From Cytobacillus purgationiresistens (GTDB lineage Bacteria > Bacillota > Bacilli > Bacillales > Cytobacillaceae), in NCBI RefSeq assembly GCF_030813235.1, contig NZ_JAUSUB010000014.1, forward strand, positions 62,001-126,000: DNA of 64,000 nt, given 5' to 3'. Within the stretch, counting starts at the first letter, position 1. Each line of letters starts with the position of its first letter. The position numbers and the translations under genes are program-made. The notes beneath the pieces are model-generated. The model saw only the letters and a list, made by a program, of their open reading frames with translations, did no database searches and was not told the origin of the DNA. Positions 1 to 8,298 of this stretch are shown piece by piece.

Positions 1-584
1 ATCCGCTGTTTATCTTTGAGATCCAATTGCAGTATCCTTTCCACATCTTCCTCTTGTGCTTGAATGACTGCCTCATACCATCCAGTCATCACAGCAATCA
101 GATGCGACTTTAGAATACTAGCATCTCCTAAACTAATAAATTCAATATACTGTGGAAAAAATGGATTATCCTTTGTCAATTCCTGCATTTCATAGATTGC
201 TTCACGCTCCATACTCGAAGCATCACATCTTATTTGCTGAAAATCGCTGCCTAAGAAAGGTAAGCAAATAAATTTGAGTGTTTGTGCGGAAAGATGATTG
301 ATATATGTAGTAAACATGGTTAAATCAGAAAAGCTTTTTTGATGGAGGAGCTGAAGCAACGCCTTCCAAGTATTATTTTCTTGAACAAATTCGAGCTCTT
401 CTAAAAGTGCCTGCGGAAGTGAATCCTTTATCTCCTCCCAATCCTCCATCGGTTTTTCCAATGTATGATGTAATGATGTATTAGTAATGGCCGCAATTCC
501 GAGCGCACACTCCCATAATAAAGAAGATTCCATCTTGATTTGGTATGTCTCCCGGTTTCGACTGGTGTGCCTAATTAATTCCAT
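1..584 (-). CDS. N-terminal part of a probable ArsR-type regulator (runs off the window)
   Basis: An open frame reads leftward from an ATG at 584 to the window edge, about 194 codons, with an AGAGGTGACAG ribosome site just upstream. The product begins MELIRHTSRNRETYQIKMES and is soluble, helical and rich in acidic residues, with no signal peptide. The opening resembles Bacillus proteins with a long N-terminal domain followed by an ArsR-type winged helix, but that helix would lie outside the window, so the family call is an inference. It is the last gene of its strand before the tandem array at 857-1410. Confidence 0.5.
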   Translation of the reverse strand, partial: MELIRHTSRNRETYQIKMESSLLWECALGIAAITNTSLHHTLEKPMEDWEEIKDSLPQALLEELEFVQENNTWKALLQLLHQKSFSDLTMFTTYINHLSAQTLKFICLPFLGSDFQQIRCDASSMEREAIYEMQELTKDNPFFPQYIEFISLGDASILKSHLIAVMTGWYEAVIQAQEEDVERILQLDLKDKQR

Positions 585-856
585 TTCTGTCACCTCTTTT
601 TTCTGCATACTCATATTCTATATATTTAAAAATATTAATTCAATCAATTTGGAATATTAAAATTATTTAGGGCATCTCTTACCATGAGGTTAATCCTACC
701 GGCAAGAAGGTTTACGGGGATTTATGGAGAGTTTATCCTTATTTTTTTATAGAAGTCTATATTAATATGATTCTTTCTTATTAAATTCAGCATTTTTCTT
801 ATAAGTTTTTAACTTTTTTTTGCTATTTTCGATTCTCTTGTGATCTTTTTTCCTAC

Positions 857-1410
857 TCTGTTTGACCTTGAGTTTGGGGTTATTATTGCGGTTTTCTTAC
901 CTTCTCACTCTGTTTGGCCTTGAGTTTGGGATTATTATTGCGGTTTTCTTACCTTCTCACTCTGTTTGGCCTTGAGTTTGGGATTATTATTGCGGTTTTC
1001 TTACCTTCTCAATCCGTTTGGCCTTGAGTTTGGGATTATTATTGCGGTTTTCTTACCTTCTCACTCTGTTTGACCTTGAGTTTGGGATTATTATTGCGGT
1101 TTTCTTACCTTCTCACTTTGTTTGGCCTTGAGTTTGGGATTATTATTGCGGTTTTCTTACCTTCCTACTTTGTTTGACCTTGAGTTTGGGATTATTATTG
1201 CGGTTTTCTTACCTTCTCACTCTGTTTGGCCTTGAGTTTGGGATTATTATTGCGGTTTTCTTACCTTCTCACTCTGCTTGGTCTTGAGTTTGGGATTATT
1301 ATTGCGGTTTTCTTACCTTATCACTCTGTTTGGCCTTGAGTTTGGGATTATTATTGCGGTTTTCTTACCTTCTCACTCTGTTTTGCCTTGAGTTTGGGAT
1401 TATTATTGCA
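857..1410. repeat. Tandem array of 52-bp units, about 11 copies
   Basis: Units start at 857, 909, 961, 1013, 1065, 1117, 1169, 1221, 1273, 1325 and 1377, exactly 52 bp apart. Each holds TTGAGTTTGGGATTATTATT and GCGGTTTTCTTACC, with single-base differences between copies (GACC or GGCC, CTCTG or CTTTG, TTCTCAC or TTCCTAC). The last copy breaks off near 1410. No strong palindrome is seen in the unit. The gene-free stretch 585-1488 otherwise holds only AT-rich sequence. Open frames through it follow the repeat and lack ribosome sites. Confidence 0.95.
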
Positions 1411-1488
1411 TTTTTTTCTTCGTTAAGTGTCCTGTTGGAAATTTTTATTGATCTTTTTATTTTTCAGTACAAGATCATGCGATGCGCA

Positions 1489-1870
1489 TTAGAGAAAAGC
1501 CAAGCGAGGATCACTTTCACTTGTATCTGTATGAAGAACCAGTATCTGAAACGTTTTCTTGGCAGCTGCAATCCTTTCATTTAGCAAATAACTTCCAATT
1601 CCTGTTCTTCTTAATTGCTTTGAAACGTAGAATCTCCTTATTCGTGGCTGTGTGCAATAGGGGTCCTGATTAAAGACCACCTATTGCGACAAGTTTGTTT
1701 CGAGCATACACGCCATATAGGAACTCGCCTAATGGAATCAAAGTGATTTTCACCGCTTTCATATACTTTTACCAAACCATGCGATCTAGAAAACGAAAGC
1801 CATCCTCTTTGCTTTCTACTAAAAGTTCATTTGACCCCACTTCCACTAAATTAGCAATCGGTTTGATCAA
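1489..1870 (-). pseudogene. Decayed GNAT acetyltransferase
   Basis: Reading leftward across frames restores one GNAT protein. It begins LIKPIANLVEVG from a TTG at 1870 behind a GAGGAG site, goes on as LVKVYESGENHFD and then GEFLYGVYARNKLVAIGGL, and ends NQDPYCTQPRIRRFYV followed by the acetyl-CoA loop RRTGIGSYLL. Frame changes lie near 1780, 1735 and 1675; the last looks like one extra T in CTTTAAT. The C-terminus is lost at 1489. It starts beside the stop of the methyltransferase gene, so the two probably formed an operon before decay. Confidence 0.8.
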
Positions 1871-1874
1871 GCGG

Positions 1875-2630
1875 CTACTCCTCTACTATTTTTTGACATA
1901 TGTAAATCATTTCTGCACTAGTGCCATCCAGTGGCTTCTTATCCCAAGTACCGTAACGATGGCGTACGGTTAAACCATTCTGTTCCAATAGTCGATCCAT
2001 CTCTTGAGGGAATACATAGCGAAGTGAAATGCTGTCCTTCTCTTCGATTATCCCATCCTCTGTACTTATTTTTCTAATGGAAGTTGAGTAGAGAATCTGT
2101 GTAATTGGATTATATTCTTCTTCAAAGTACTCGATAGAATGATCCGTTTGTTCCACTGTACTTTCAGTCACTAGGTCTGTAAACTTAGGAAATCTCGTTC
2201 CAAAAATAAAAATGCCGTCTTCCTGTAAGTGATGATAAACAGATTGCAGCAAAGCGTTTTGCGATTCATTGGTTAAGAAATGCTGAAAAGAATTGCCGGT
2301 CATAAAGATAAATGGGCTTTCCACATTTACCATGAAGCTAGAGCAATCTTGTAAAAACCACTTCAAAGATAAGTTCTTTTCAGCTGACTTTTTCTTTGCC
2401 CTTTCTAACATTCCTTCATTTAAATCAATGCCGATAATGTCCAAACCGTTCTCTGCAATCGGAATTGTGATTCTTCCCGTACCGCAAGCAAGGTCAATCG
2501 CTGTTCCGCCTTTTTTAACAGCCCATTCAAGTAACAGGGGAAGGTCATTCTGAAAGTGATTATACGTTTGATCGTATGCCTCAGGTTTCGCGTACTTTTC
2601 CATATTGTTTGTAAAAAGAATATTATTCAA
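1875..2630 (-). CDS. Class I SAM-dependent methyltransferase
   Basis: A 251-residue cytoplasmic protein. The SAM-binding motif I is DLACGTG at about residues 46-52 and the acidic end of strand beta2 is GIDLNEGML at about 67-75, typical of small-molecule methyltransferases. The substrate cannot be told. The start is a TTG at 2630, placed by an AGGAG site 8-9 bases upstream; an internal ATG nine codons on (MEKYAKPEAYDQ) is less well spaced. Its stop abuts the decayed GNAT gene, and the next gene upstream (GNAT, 2646) is 15 bp away, so the three look co-transcribed. Confidence 0.85.
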   Translation of the reverse strand: MNNILFTNNMEKYAKPEAYDQTYNHFQNDLPLLLEWAVKKGGTAIDLACGTGRITIPIAENGLDIIGIDLNEGMLERAKKKSAEKNLSLKWFLQDCSSFMVNVESPFIFMTGNSFQHFLTNESQNALLQSVYHHLQEDGIFIFGTRFPKFTDLVTESTVEQTDHSIEYFEEEYNPITQILYSTSIRKISTEDGIIEEKDSISLRYVFPQEMDRLLEQNGLTVRHRYGTWDKKPLDGTSAEMIYICQKIVEE

Positions 2631-2645
2631 TATACCGCTCCTATT

Positions 2646-3095
2646 TTAGTAAGGTATTTTTCTGACTTTCTGTAAAATTAATTCTGGATTATCGACTGCC
2701 TCAAAGCCATATCTTTCATATAAAGTGTGGGCATCCTTAGTCGCAAGCATGAATTTACGAATACCATGTAAATCCGGATGCCAAACGATCGTTTCCACAA
2801 GCCATTTTGATAACCCTAAGCCCCGATATGCCGGAAGAATAAATACATCACAAAGATAAGCAAAGGTCGCTGAATCTGTGATTACTCTTGCGAAGCCTAT
2901 TTGTTCATGAGATCCAGGCAAATCGCCTTGATATACGCCAAAAACAAGGTCGGTATTTTCAATAGATTTCATCACAATATCCTTTGGAATATTGTTAGAC
3001 CAATAGGCCTGACCATGTAAAAATTCATAAATGACTTCGCGATCTAAATATTGTTTATTTGTAGAAATGGTATATTCCCTATGTTTCCATTCCAT
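2646..3095 (-). CDS. GNAT family N-acetyltransferase
   Basis: A compact GNAT of about 149 residues. The strand beta4 to helix alpha3 region reads CDVFILPAYRGLGLSKWLVE, with the R-x-x-G-x-G-like acetyl-CoA pyrophosphate loop, and the C-terminal segment AHTLYERYGFE matches GNAT motif B. The acceptor is unknown. I start at the ATG at 3095, 8-9 bases after an AGGGGGA site; a start seven codons upstream has no site. It lies 15 bp before the methyltransferase gene, probably in one operon. Confidence 0.88.
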   Translation of the reverse strand: MEWKHREYTISTNKQYLDREVIYEFLHGQAYWSNNIPKDIVMKSIENTDLVFGVYQGDLPGSHEQIGFARVITDSATFAYLCDVFILPAYRGLGLSKWLVETIVWHPDLHGIRKFMLATKDAHTLYERYGFEAVDNPELILQKVRKIPY

Positions 3096-3150
3096 CCACT
3101 TTATCCCCCTTAGCATCCTATTTACCTCGCAGGTTTATCTATCACAGCTG

Positions 3151-3173
3151 AAAAAAACCTGCCGTAGCAGGTT
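3151..3173 (-). terminator. Rho-independent terminator after the hydrolase gene
   Basis: Inverted repeat AACCTGC-CGTA-GCAGGTT (3156-3173). On the minus strand the hairpin runs into a run of seven T, just after the stop of the gene at 3181. Confidence 0.85.
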
Positions 3174-3180
3174 CCTTCTA

Positions 3181-4104
3181 TCAATCTGTATAAACAAACG
3201 CGACAGCTTCGTTTAGTTTTTCTTTATAATCTACTGGAAAGTCATGTAATAAACCGGTAATGATACTGCTTTGGCATTCAACTTCGTTTTCTTTTAGCAA
3301 TGAAATCAGCTGCAGACTGCACTCATAGCAATCATCATCTTTATCTCCACAAATGACATACACCTTAGTCCCATTAGCCTTTAAGTGTGCTAACTTGGGT
3401 GCATATTCATCTAAATCTGGCAGCCACGGTGCAACAAGAATCATTCCTTTTACTTTAACTTCTTCATCGACTACTGACTGAAAAGCAATTCTTGCTCCAG
3501 CAGAAAATCCACCGAGTACAATGGTCTCTGGGGTGAAGGATTGAGCCAACTCTTCATAAAAAGCTGTAAGCTCGCCTTTGCCTCGCTGTAAATCATCCCA
3601 AACATAGCCATCGGAAAACTCAATTTGAGAAGATTGGATGAAAGCTAAATCAGCATGATCGACAGCAGACCAATACCTTTCCGAAATCGTTATATTCTCC
3701 TGATCACCATGCAGGGCAACAAGCAGCTCCTTGCCACTGCGCTGTATCCTTTTTACAAATGGCTTTTCCGAGTTCTTCGCTTCCTCTTCCCTCTGCTTGC
3801 ATAGTTCAACGATATGCTGAAACGATTGATATCCTCTTAATGAATCAAGGTCCTCATCACTATTTAAATAATCATATCCATACCAATAGCCGCATTCGTT
3901 AACTGCTTCCTCCAGCAGTGATAAAGCTTCATTTTCTAAACCGGCAGCAGCCGCCAATGAATATTGAAAATTATAGATTTGTGCTCTATTCCCTCCAACC
4001 TTATCAGCATATTCAGTAATATATTGATAGGCTGATAAACTTCCGTCCTTAGCATTTATTTCTAAAGTTCTTTCTAATAAACTAGTATAAGTTAATGTTG
4101 GCAT
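3181..4104 (-). CDS. Alpha/beta hydrolase with N-terminal helical-repeat segment
   Basis: A 307-residue soluble protein. Residues 1-110 are helical and TPR-like (YNFQYSLAAAAGLENEALSLL), and the rest is an esterase-type alpha/beta hydrolase: nucleophile elbow GGFSAG, acid loop CGDKDDD and a late His in GLLHDFP, so a complete Ser-Asp-His triad is present. Probably an esterase or phospholipase-like enzyme; substrate unknown. ATG at 4104 behind GGGGAG. The terminator at 3151-3173 closes the unit. The N-terminal extension is unusual for a plain esterase and may give partner binding. Confidence 0.85.
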   Translation of the reverse strand: MPTLTYTSLLERTLEINAKDGSLSAYQYITEYADKVGGNRAQIYNFQYSLAAAAGLENEALSLLEEAVNECGYWYGYDYLNSDEDLDSLRGYQSFQHIVELCKQREEEAKNSEKPFVKRIQRSGKELLVALHGDQENITISERYWSAVDHADLAFIQSSQIEFSDGYVWDDLQRGKGELTAFYEELAQSFTPETIVLGGFSAGARIAFQSVVDEEVKVKGMILVAPWLPDLDEYAPKLAHLKANGTKVYVICGDKDDDCYECSLQLISLLKENEVECQSSIITGLLHDFPVDYKEKLNEAVAFVYTD

Positions 4105-4148
4105 AATTATTACTCCCCTATTTTAAAGTGTGCCAGGGGAAATGTTTG

Positions 4149-4217
4149 TTATTGATAGCCATTCTCCCTGAAGTATTTTTTGTGATTATGTTTTCGTGTC
4201 ATTTTTTTCATTGCCAT
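4149..4217 (-). CDS. Very short basic peptide, 22 residues
   Basis: A 22-codon frame, MAMKKMTRKHNHKKYFRENG then YQ, has a near-perfect AAAGGAGTGATG site before its ATG at 4217. It lies between the YfiT gene and the hydrolase gene on the same strand. The peptide is strongly basic (Lys, Arg, His) with no membrane segment. I do not recognise it. The quality of the ribosome site is the main argument that it is translated; a leader or decayed start is possible. Confidence 0.45.
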   Translation of the reverse strand: MAMKKMTRKHNHKKYFRENGYQ

Positions 4218-4298
4218 AAAACATCACTCCTTTCATTCAATGTTAAAATCTCTTATTAGTATAATATACCTAATTTCCCCACTTAGGTAAGCATAAAA

Positions 4299-4820
4299 TC
4301 ACCACTTCTTTTGACCCTTCAATGTCGTAATATGCGCCAAATGGTGACAGCCATGCCATGCGTATCGGCCGATATTTTCCCCTACTGAAATGATTCCTGA
4401 ATCAGGATGATAGAATGTTTTATCCAGCTCTTCAGTCATCAGGTTTTTCAGTACGACTATCCACCGCAGATGGAGCGTTTCAATTAAGGAAAGCGAAACC
4501 TCGACTGGCAATTGATAATCAGGCAGCTTTGCCCACTCACCCTCCTCATACCCCTTAATTGCAGGTTGATCCTCCGTGAGGGCAAGTTTACATCGTATGT
4601 ATGCATTCATGTGACTATCGGCAATATGATGGACGACCTGCCGAAGGGTCCAGCCTTCTTCCCTATATGGTGTATCCAGCTGTTCATTACTTAATCCCTC
4701 CACAGCTTTTCTCAGCATTTGCGGCAAGTTAGCAATTTCCATGATCCAATCCTGAATGACACCGGTTGTTAGTTTACCTTCAAAATCAAATTTACCGATT
4801 GGATATCTCACGTCTATCAT
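4299..4820 (-). CDS. yfiT: YfiT-type DinB-fold metal-dependent hydrolase / bacillithiol transferase
   Basis: 173 residues with the features of B. subtilis YfiT (BstA): opening DVRYPIGKF, QVVHHIADSHMNAYIR with the first metal histidine at about 64-65, and a C-terminal H-x3-H (about 159 and 163) in AWHGCHHLAHI. The family has a DinB four-helix bundle with a three-His metal site and is linked to bacillithiol S-transfer and detoxification. ATG at 4820 after GGAAGTGATC. It lies 18 bp downstream of the tandem phosphatases on the same strand. Confidence 0.88.
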   Translation of the reverse strand: MIDVRYPIGKFDFEGKLTTGVIQDWIMEIANLPQMLRKAVEGLSNEQLDTPYREEGWTLRQVVHHIADSHMNAYIRCKLALTEDQPAIKGYEEGEWAKLPDYQLPVEVSLSLIETLHLRWIVVLKNLMTEELDKTFYHPDSGIISVGENIGRYAWHGCHHLAHITTLKGQKKW

Positions 4821-4838
4821 AAGATCACTTCCTTCTTC

Positions 4839-5429
4839 TCAAGTTTTTTCTTCCTGTAAATGCTTTGAACAATTATATAGCAAACAGGACCACCCTTTTT
4901 CCACCTTTTCAATAATGGATATAGATGTGTTATCGATAAAAGTTGTTTTAACTCTCTCGGGAAAAAGCTGTTTAAATGTATTTCCAATAATCCCGCCATG
5001 AGTGACGAGCAACACTTTTTTTCCATGATAGCGTTCAACTATTTCTTCCATTAGTGCGATTGTCCGCTGCGCTCCTGCTTCACCTGTCTCCATTCCCAGA
5101 GCAAGGTCGAACCATTTTTCTCCCCATCTTGCCTGCCTGTCTTCCTCAGTGGTCCCCTCGATCTCGCCACCTGATAACTCTCGAAGGCGTTCATCTTTTA
5201 TTACGTCCTCTAAGCCCAATTGAGCAGCGATCATTTCAGCTGTTTTAGCAGCTCGCTGGAGGTCGCTTGAAATGATGATATCCCAATTCTCTTCGGCAGC
5301 TAATCGACGTGCAATTGCCCTTGCTTGCTGAATGCCTGTTTCATTAAGGGGAATATCTGACAGACCTTGCGCTTTTCTCAACACATTCCATTCAGTAATT
5401 CCGTGTCTGACAAATCCAATGGTTGGCAA
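4839..5429 (-). CDS. Histidine phosphatase family protein (second of a tandem pair)
   Basis: 196 residues, phosphoglycerate-mutase-like fold. The catalytic motif is RHG at residues 8-10 followed by TEWN, and the second histidine is in LLVTHGGIIG. About half the residues match the upstream neighbour, so the pair is a tandem duplication. The start is a TTG directly after the neighbour's TAA (TAATTG), with AAGGAG inside the end of that gene, so translation is probably coupled. Likely a PhoE-like broad phosphatase; substrate not predictable. Confidence 0.88.
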   Translation of the reverse strand: MPTIGFVRHGITEWNVLRKAQGLSDIPLNETGIQQARAIARRLAAEENWDIIISSDLQRAAKTAEMIAAQLGLEDVIKDERLRELSGGEIEGTTEEDRQARWGEKWFDLALGMETGEAGAQRTIALMEEIVERYHGKKVLLVTHGGIIGNTFKQLFPERVKTTFIDNTSISIIEKVEKGWSCLLYNCSKHLQEEKT

Positions 5430-6038
5430 TTAATTCAACTCCTTAACCGATAATTTATCTGCAGCTATATGCTTTATGCAGTTATAGAGTGTGCAGTCCC
5501 ACACATTGTCTATGTGCTTCAATATCGTAATTGCCGTATTCTCTATCAGTGTACGCTGAAATCGTTCTGGCAATAAATACTGCAATGTGATGCCAATGAA
5601 AGCACCATGACTCACAACAAGAACTCTTTTGCCTTCATATTTTTCGATGATTTCATTGAGAAAGGTGATGCCTCTCTTTGCAACTGCCTCTCTTTTTTCC
5701 ATGCCAAGGTCCAAGGAACGCCAGTCTGCTCCCCATTTTCCTTGCCGGTCATCCTCTGTTGTTCCTTCAATCATCCCACAATCAATTTCTCGAATTCTTT
5801 CGTCACAGATAACATTTGGATGCCCTGTCGCCTCTGCAATGATTTGGGCTGTCTCTGCAGCTCTCTTCAAATCACTGGAAACAATGATATCCCATTCCTC
5901 TTCAGCTGCTAATCTTCTGCCTAATGCATGAACCTGGTCTTTACCCGTCTCATCTAATGGAATATCAGATAACCCTTGTGCTTTCATTAATTTATTCCAC
6001 TCAGTAACACCATGCCTTACTAAACCTACCGTCGTCAT
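5430..6038 (-). CDS. Histidine phosphatase family protein (first of a tandem pair)
   Basis: 202 residues. RHG at 8-10 then TEWN, second histidine in LVVSHGAFIG, and the conserved AQGLSDIPL block shared with its duplicate. ATG at 6038 with an AGGGAGGC site. It belongs to the histidine-phosphatase (PhoE / alpha-ribazole phosphatase-like) superfamily and acts in the cytoplasm. The gap of 70 bp to the HAD gene leaves room for its own promoter. The two copies differ most in the C-terminal third, which suggests different substrates. Confidence 0.88.
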   Translation of the reverse strand: MTTVGLVRHGVTEWNKLMKAQGLSDIPLDETGKDQVHALGRRLAAEEEWDIIVSSDLKRAAETAQIIAEATGHPNVICDERIREIDCGMIEGTTEDDRQGKWGADWRSLDLGMEKREAVAKRGITFLNEIIEKYEGKRVLVVSHGAFIGITLQYLLPERFQRTLIENTAITILKHIDNVWDCTLYNCIKHIAADKLSVKELN

Positions 6039-6108
6039 AGAAGCCTCCCTTTTATCTATAATCAGGGAGGGATGCTATTCCCTTATCTAACTATATATAT
6101 GTATCTAT

Positions 6109-6777
6109 CTATCTTTCATTCAAAACACCCAGTTTAAGAAAATCCCAAAATTCATCTACTGTAAGAAAAGCAGAATCAGGAATGATAGAGAATTCTTTGG
6201 TCTGACCATCGGGAAGCCAATGAACACCTGCAGTATAAATATTTGCTTTTAATCCTGCCATAATATCCGCATCACTATCCCCTAGAAAGATCGAATCTTC
6301 TGGTTCCTCACCTAAGCGTTGGAGAGCAGTGAATATCCCTTCTGGGTCGGGTTTTGGCTTTATGACATCATCTCCTGTTATAATGACATCAAATTTCCCT
6401 TCCATTCCCAATACCTTTAATGAAATGTCCAAGCTTCTCCGCGCTTTCCCAGTTACGATTCCCAGCTTAACGCCATGTTCTTTTAAAAACGAAATTAAAC
6501 CATCAATCTCATGATTGACATGCACGAATTGATGGTGTTTGTTTTCATATATGGTGTAATACAGTTCAATCGCCTGTTCTTTTTCTTCATGCTTAAGGTT
6601 TTTTCTTATGATTCCTGTTTCTGAGGGGCCAAACATTGCTTTCACTTTTTCCGCAGAAAGATCGCATTTATCGAAAGTATTAAAAACGACTTGAAAGGCG
6701 TGGATACATAGCGGCAAAGTATTCGCTAATGTTCCGTCAAAATCAAAGAGTACGGCTCGAATATCGATCACCTCCAT
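6109..6777 (-). CDS. HAD-superfamily hydrolase, subfamily IA (phosphoglycolate phosphatase / PpaX-like)
   Basis: About 222 residues with all four HAD motifs: DFDGTLANT (nucleophile and general acid Asp at about 12 and 14), IVTGK, KPKPDP and FLGDSDADI. Small-phosphoester phosphatase; substrate unknown. The start is uncertain. The ATG at 6777 has no ribosome site in front, while a perfect GGAGGTGATC lies just inside and points to an ATT codon at 6762, which would give the usual family start IRAVLFDFDGT. Either the ATG is used or this is a rare ATT start. Confidence 0.85.
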   Translation of the reverse strand: MEVIDIRAVLFDFDGTLANTLPLCIHAFQVVFNTFDKCDLSAEKVKAMFGPSETGIIRKNLKHEEKEQAIELYYTIYENKHHQFVHVNHEIDGLISFLKEHGVKLGIVTGKARRSLDISLKVLGMEGKFDVIITGDDVIKPKPDPEGIFTALQRLGEEPEDSIFLGDSDADIMAGLKANIYTAGVHWLPDGQTKEFSIIPDSAFLTVDEFWDFLKLGVLNER

Positions 6778-6809
6778 CTTATTATTATAGTATAAAATTA
6801 TTAAAATAT

Positions 6810-7392
6810 TTAGTTTTCTTTAGATTTTTTTCTGCCATATCTTAATAATACAACACCCGAACTGAAACGGCGTGATTCAATATGCTCCATATTCATTAAT
6901 TTATTTGCTTGAAACATCTGCTTTCCCTCACCCAAAAGGATTGGATGAATGTATAGCCGATATTCATTAATTAAATCAAGCTCTATAAAAGCTGATGCAA
7001 TTTCAGAGCCACCAAGGTCCATATCCTTGCCAGCCTGTTCTTTCAGCCTTGATATCTCAGCTTTGAGATCATCATTCACTAAACGTGCATTCTATTCTAC
7101 ATGGGTCAGTGTTTTTGAAAACACTACTTTTTTGACACTCTTCCATTTCTGAGAGTATCTCACTTCCTCTGCTGTTGCACTCGGGTTTTGCTCAGCTTCA
7201 GGTCAATAGCTGGCCATATTTTCATATAATCTTCGTCCATACAGATGAGTATCAATTTCCTGTTCCAGCTCATTAAAATGCTAAAGAGAGCTCCTCATCT
7301 GGTAAAGACCAATTAATATTTCCGTCCTTTGATTCAATGAATCCATCCAGTGACACCATCATCGAATAAATAACTTTTCTATGCCGATCCAT
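6810..7392 (-). pseudogene. Broken dihydrofolate-reductase-family (RibD C-terminal-like) gene
   Basis: From an ATG at 7392 the frame reads MDRHRKVIYSMMVSLDGFIE and NINWSLPDEELS, then needs a one-base shift near 7280 to continue HFNELEQEIDTHLYGRRLYE. A TGA near 7206 and a TAG near 7096 (both likely former Trp codons) interrupt it before the still-open C-terminal half DLGGSEIASAFIELDLINEY. Two nonsense codons plus a frameshift make a functional product unlikely. Its ATG overlaps the stop of the O-methyltransferase gene by one base (TAATG), so it was translationally coupled. Confidence 0.88.
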
Positions 7393-8063
7393 TATGCCTT
7401 CACCACTCCCAGAACAAAGCCATCGTAGCCTTTTTCACCAACTGTTTGAATAGCGGTGGATTCAATGCGAGAGTCTTCTGCCAATAGCTCTAAAAATCCA
7501 CGGACTCCTTGAATATTAGGATCTTCTGAATTCTCCTCAATTACCTTTCCTTCACGAACAATATTATCCCCGATAATAAGAGCTCCAGGGTTTGCCAGCT
7601 CTAGTGCCATTCTTAAGTAATGCGGATTATTGGGCTTGTCCGCATCGATAAAGATCAAATCAAATCCTGCATCGTTTGTCTGCTGAAGCACCGATAATGA
7701 TTCAATGGCTAAGCCTTCAATCACTTCGACTTTACTTTCTAGCCCTGCGATTTTAATATTTTCATTGGCAATCTTCGCATGGGCAGGATGATGCTCAAGT
7801 GTTACTAGTCTCCCTTTCTCCGGTAAAGCCCGCCCCATCCATATGCTGCTATAGCCCCCTAGGGTGCCGATTTCTAGAATATTCTTTGCCCCTTTTAGCT
7901 TGGCAAGTAAGTACAAGAGCTTCCCTTGGTTGGGAGAAACATCAATCGCAGGCAGACCCGCCTCACGATTGGCTTTAAGAACAGCCGATAATACTGCATC
8001 ATCTTCTTGAAGTGTATCACTTAAATAATGATCAACTGCTTTCCACACCTGGGAGTCACTCAT
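7392..8063 (-). CDS. Class I O-methyltransferase (CCoAOMT-like)
   Basis: 223 residues of the cation-dependent O-methyltransferase family. The SAM motif is NILEIGTLGGYSS (about 61-73), the metal/SAM loop is FIDADKPNNP, and the second metal block is IIGDNIVREG. Members methylate catechol-like hydroxyls; the true substrate is unknown. ATG at 8063 behind AAAAGGAG, overlapped by 8 bases by the small membrane-protein gene upstream. A close paralogue lies at 57660-58325, on the other strand next to a LysR gene. Confidence 0.9.
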   Translation of the reverse strand: MSDSQVWKAVDHYLSDTLQEDDAVLSAVLKANREAGLPAIDVSPNQGKLLYLLAKLKGAKNILEIGTLGGYSSIWMGRALPEKGRLVTLEHHPAHAKIANENIKIAGLESKVEVIEGLAIESLSVLQQTNDAGFDLIFIDADKPNNPHYLRMALELANPGALIIGDNIVREGKVIEENSEDPNIQGVRGFLELLAEDSRIESTAIQTVGEKGYDGFVLGVVKA

Positions 8064-8220
8064 GGTTTTCTCTCCTTTTCTTCAATATAAAAGCTGATCC
8101 AATCACTCCTGCTGTAAACGCTACAACCCCGCCAAGCAAACAAACTGGAAGAGACTGAGTAGAAAAATAAAGAATCCAAAAGGCGCATATAGTTAAACCA
8201 AAAGGAAGAATCCAATTCAT
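8056..8220 (-). CDS. Small two-helix membrane protein, 54 residues
   Basis: A frame of 54 codons from an ATG at 8220 with a strong AAAGGAG site. Two hydrophobic helices (about 3-20 and 27-46) end in a basic tail KKRRENHE. Its last 8 bases overlap the O-methyltransferase start (CATGAGTGA), a clear case of translational coupling. Not recognised as a named family. The basic tail predicts a cytoplasmic C-terminus. Confidence 0.7.
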   Translation of the reverse strand: MNWILPFGLTICAFWILYFSTQSLPVCLLGGVVAFTAGVIGSAFILKKRRENHE

Positions 8221-8298
8221 AGCTACCTTCTCCTTTCACTCTATATTCACCTTTATCCCTTCACAGTACAATCAAAACTCCAAAATGATACATTACGC

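Noticed and set aside
1330-1584. Hydrophobic 84-residue protein gene over the 52-bp array
   Set aside because: The frame is a by-product of the repeat, has no ribosome site and covers the decayed GNAT gene on the other strand.
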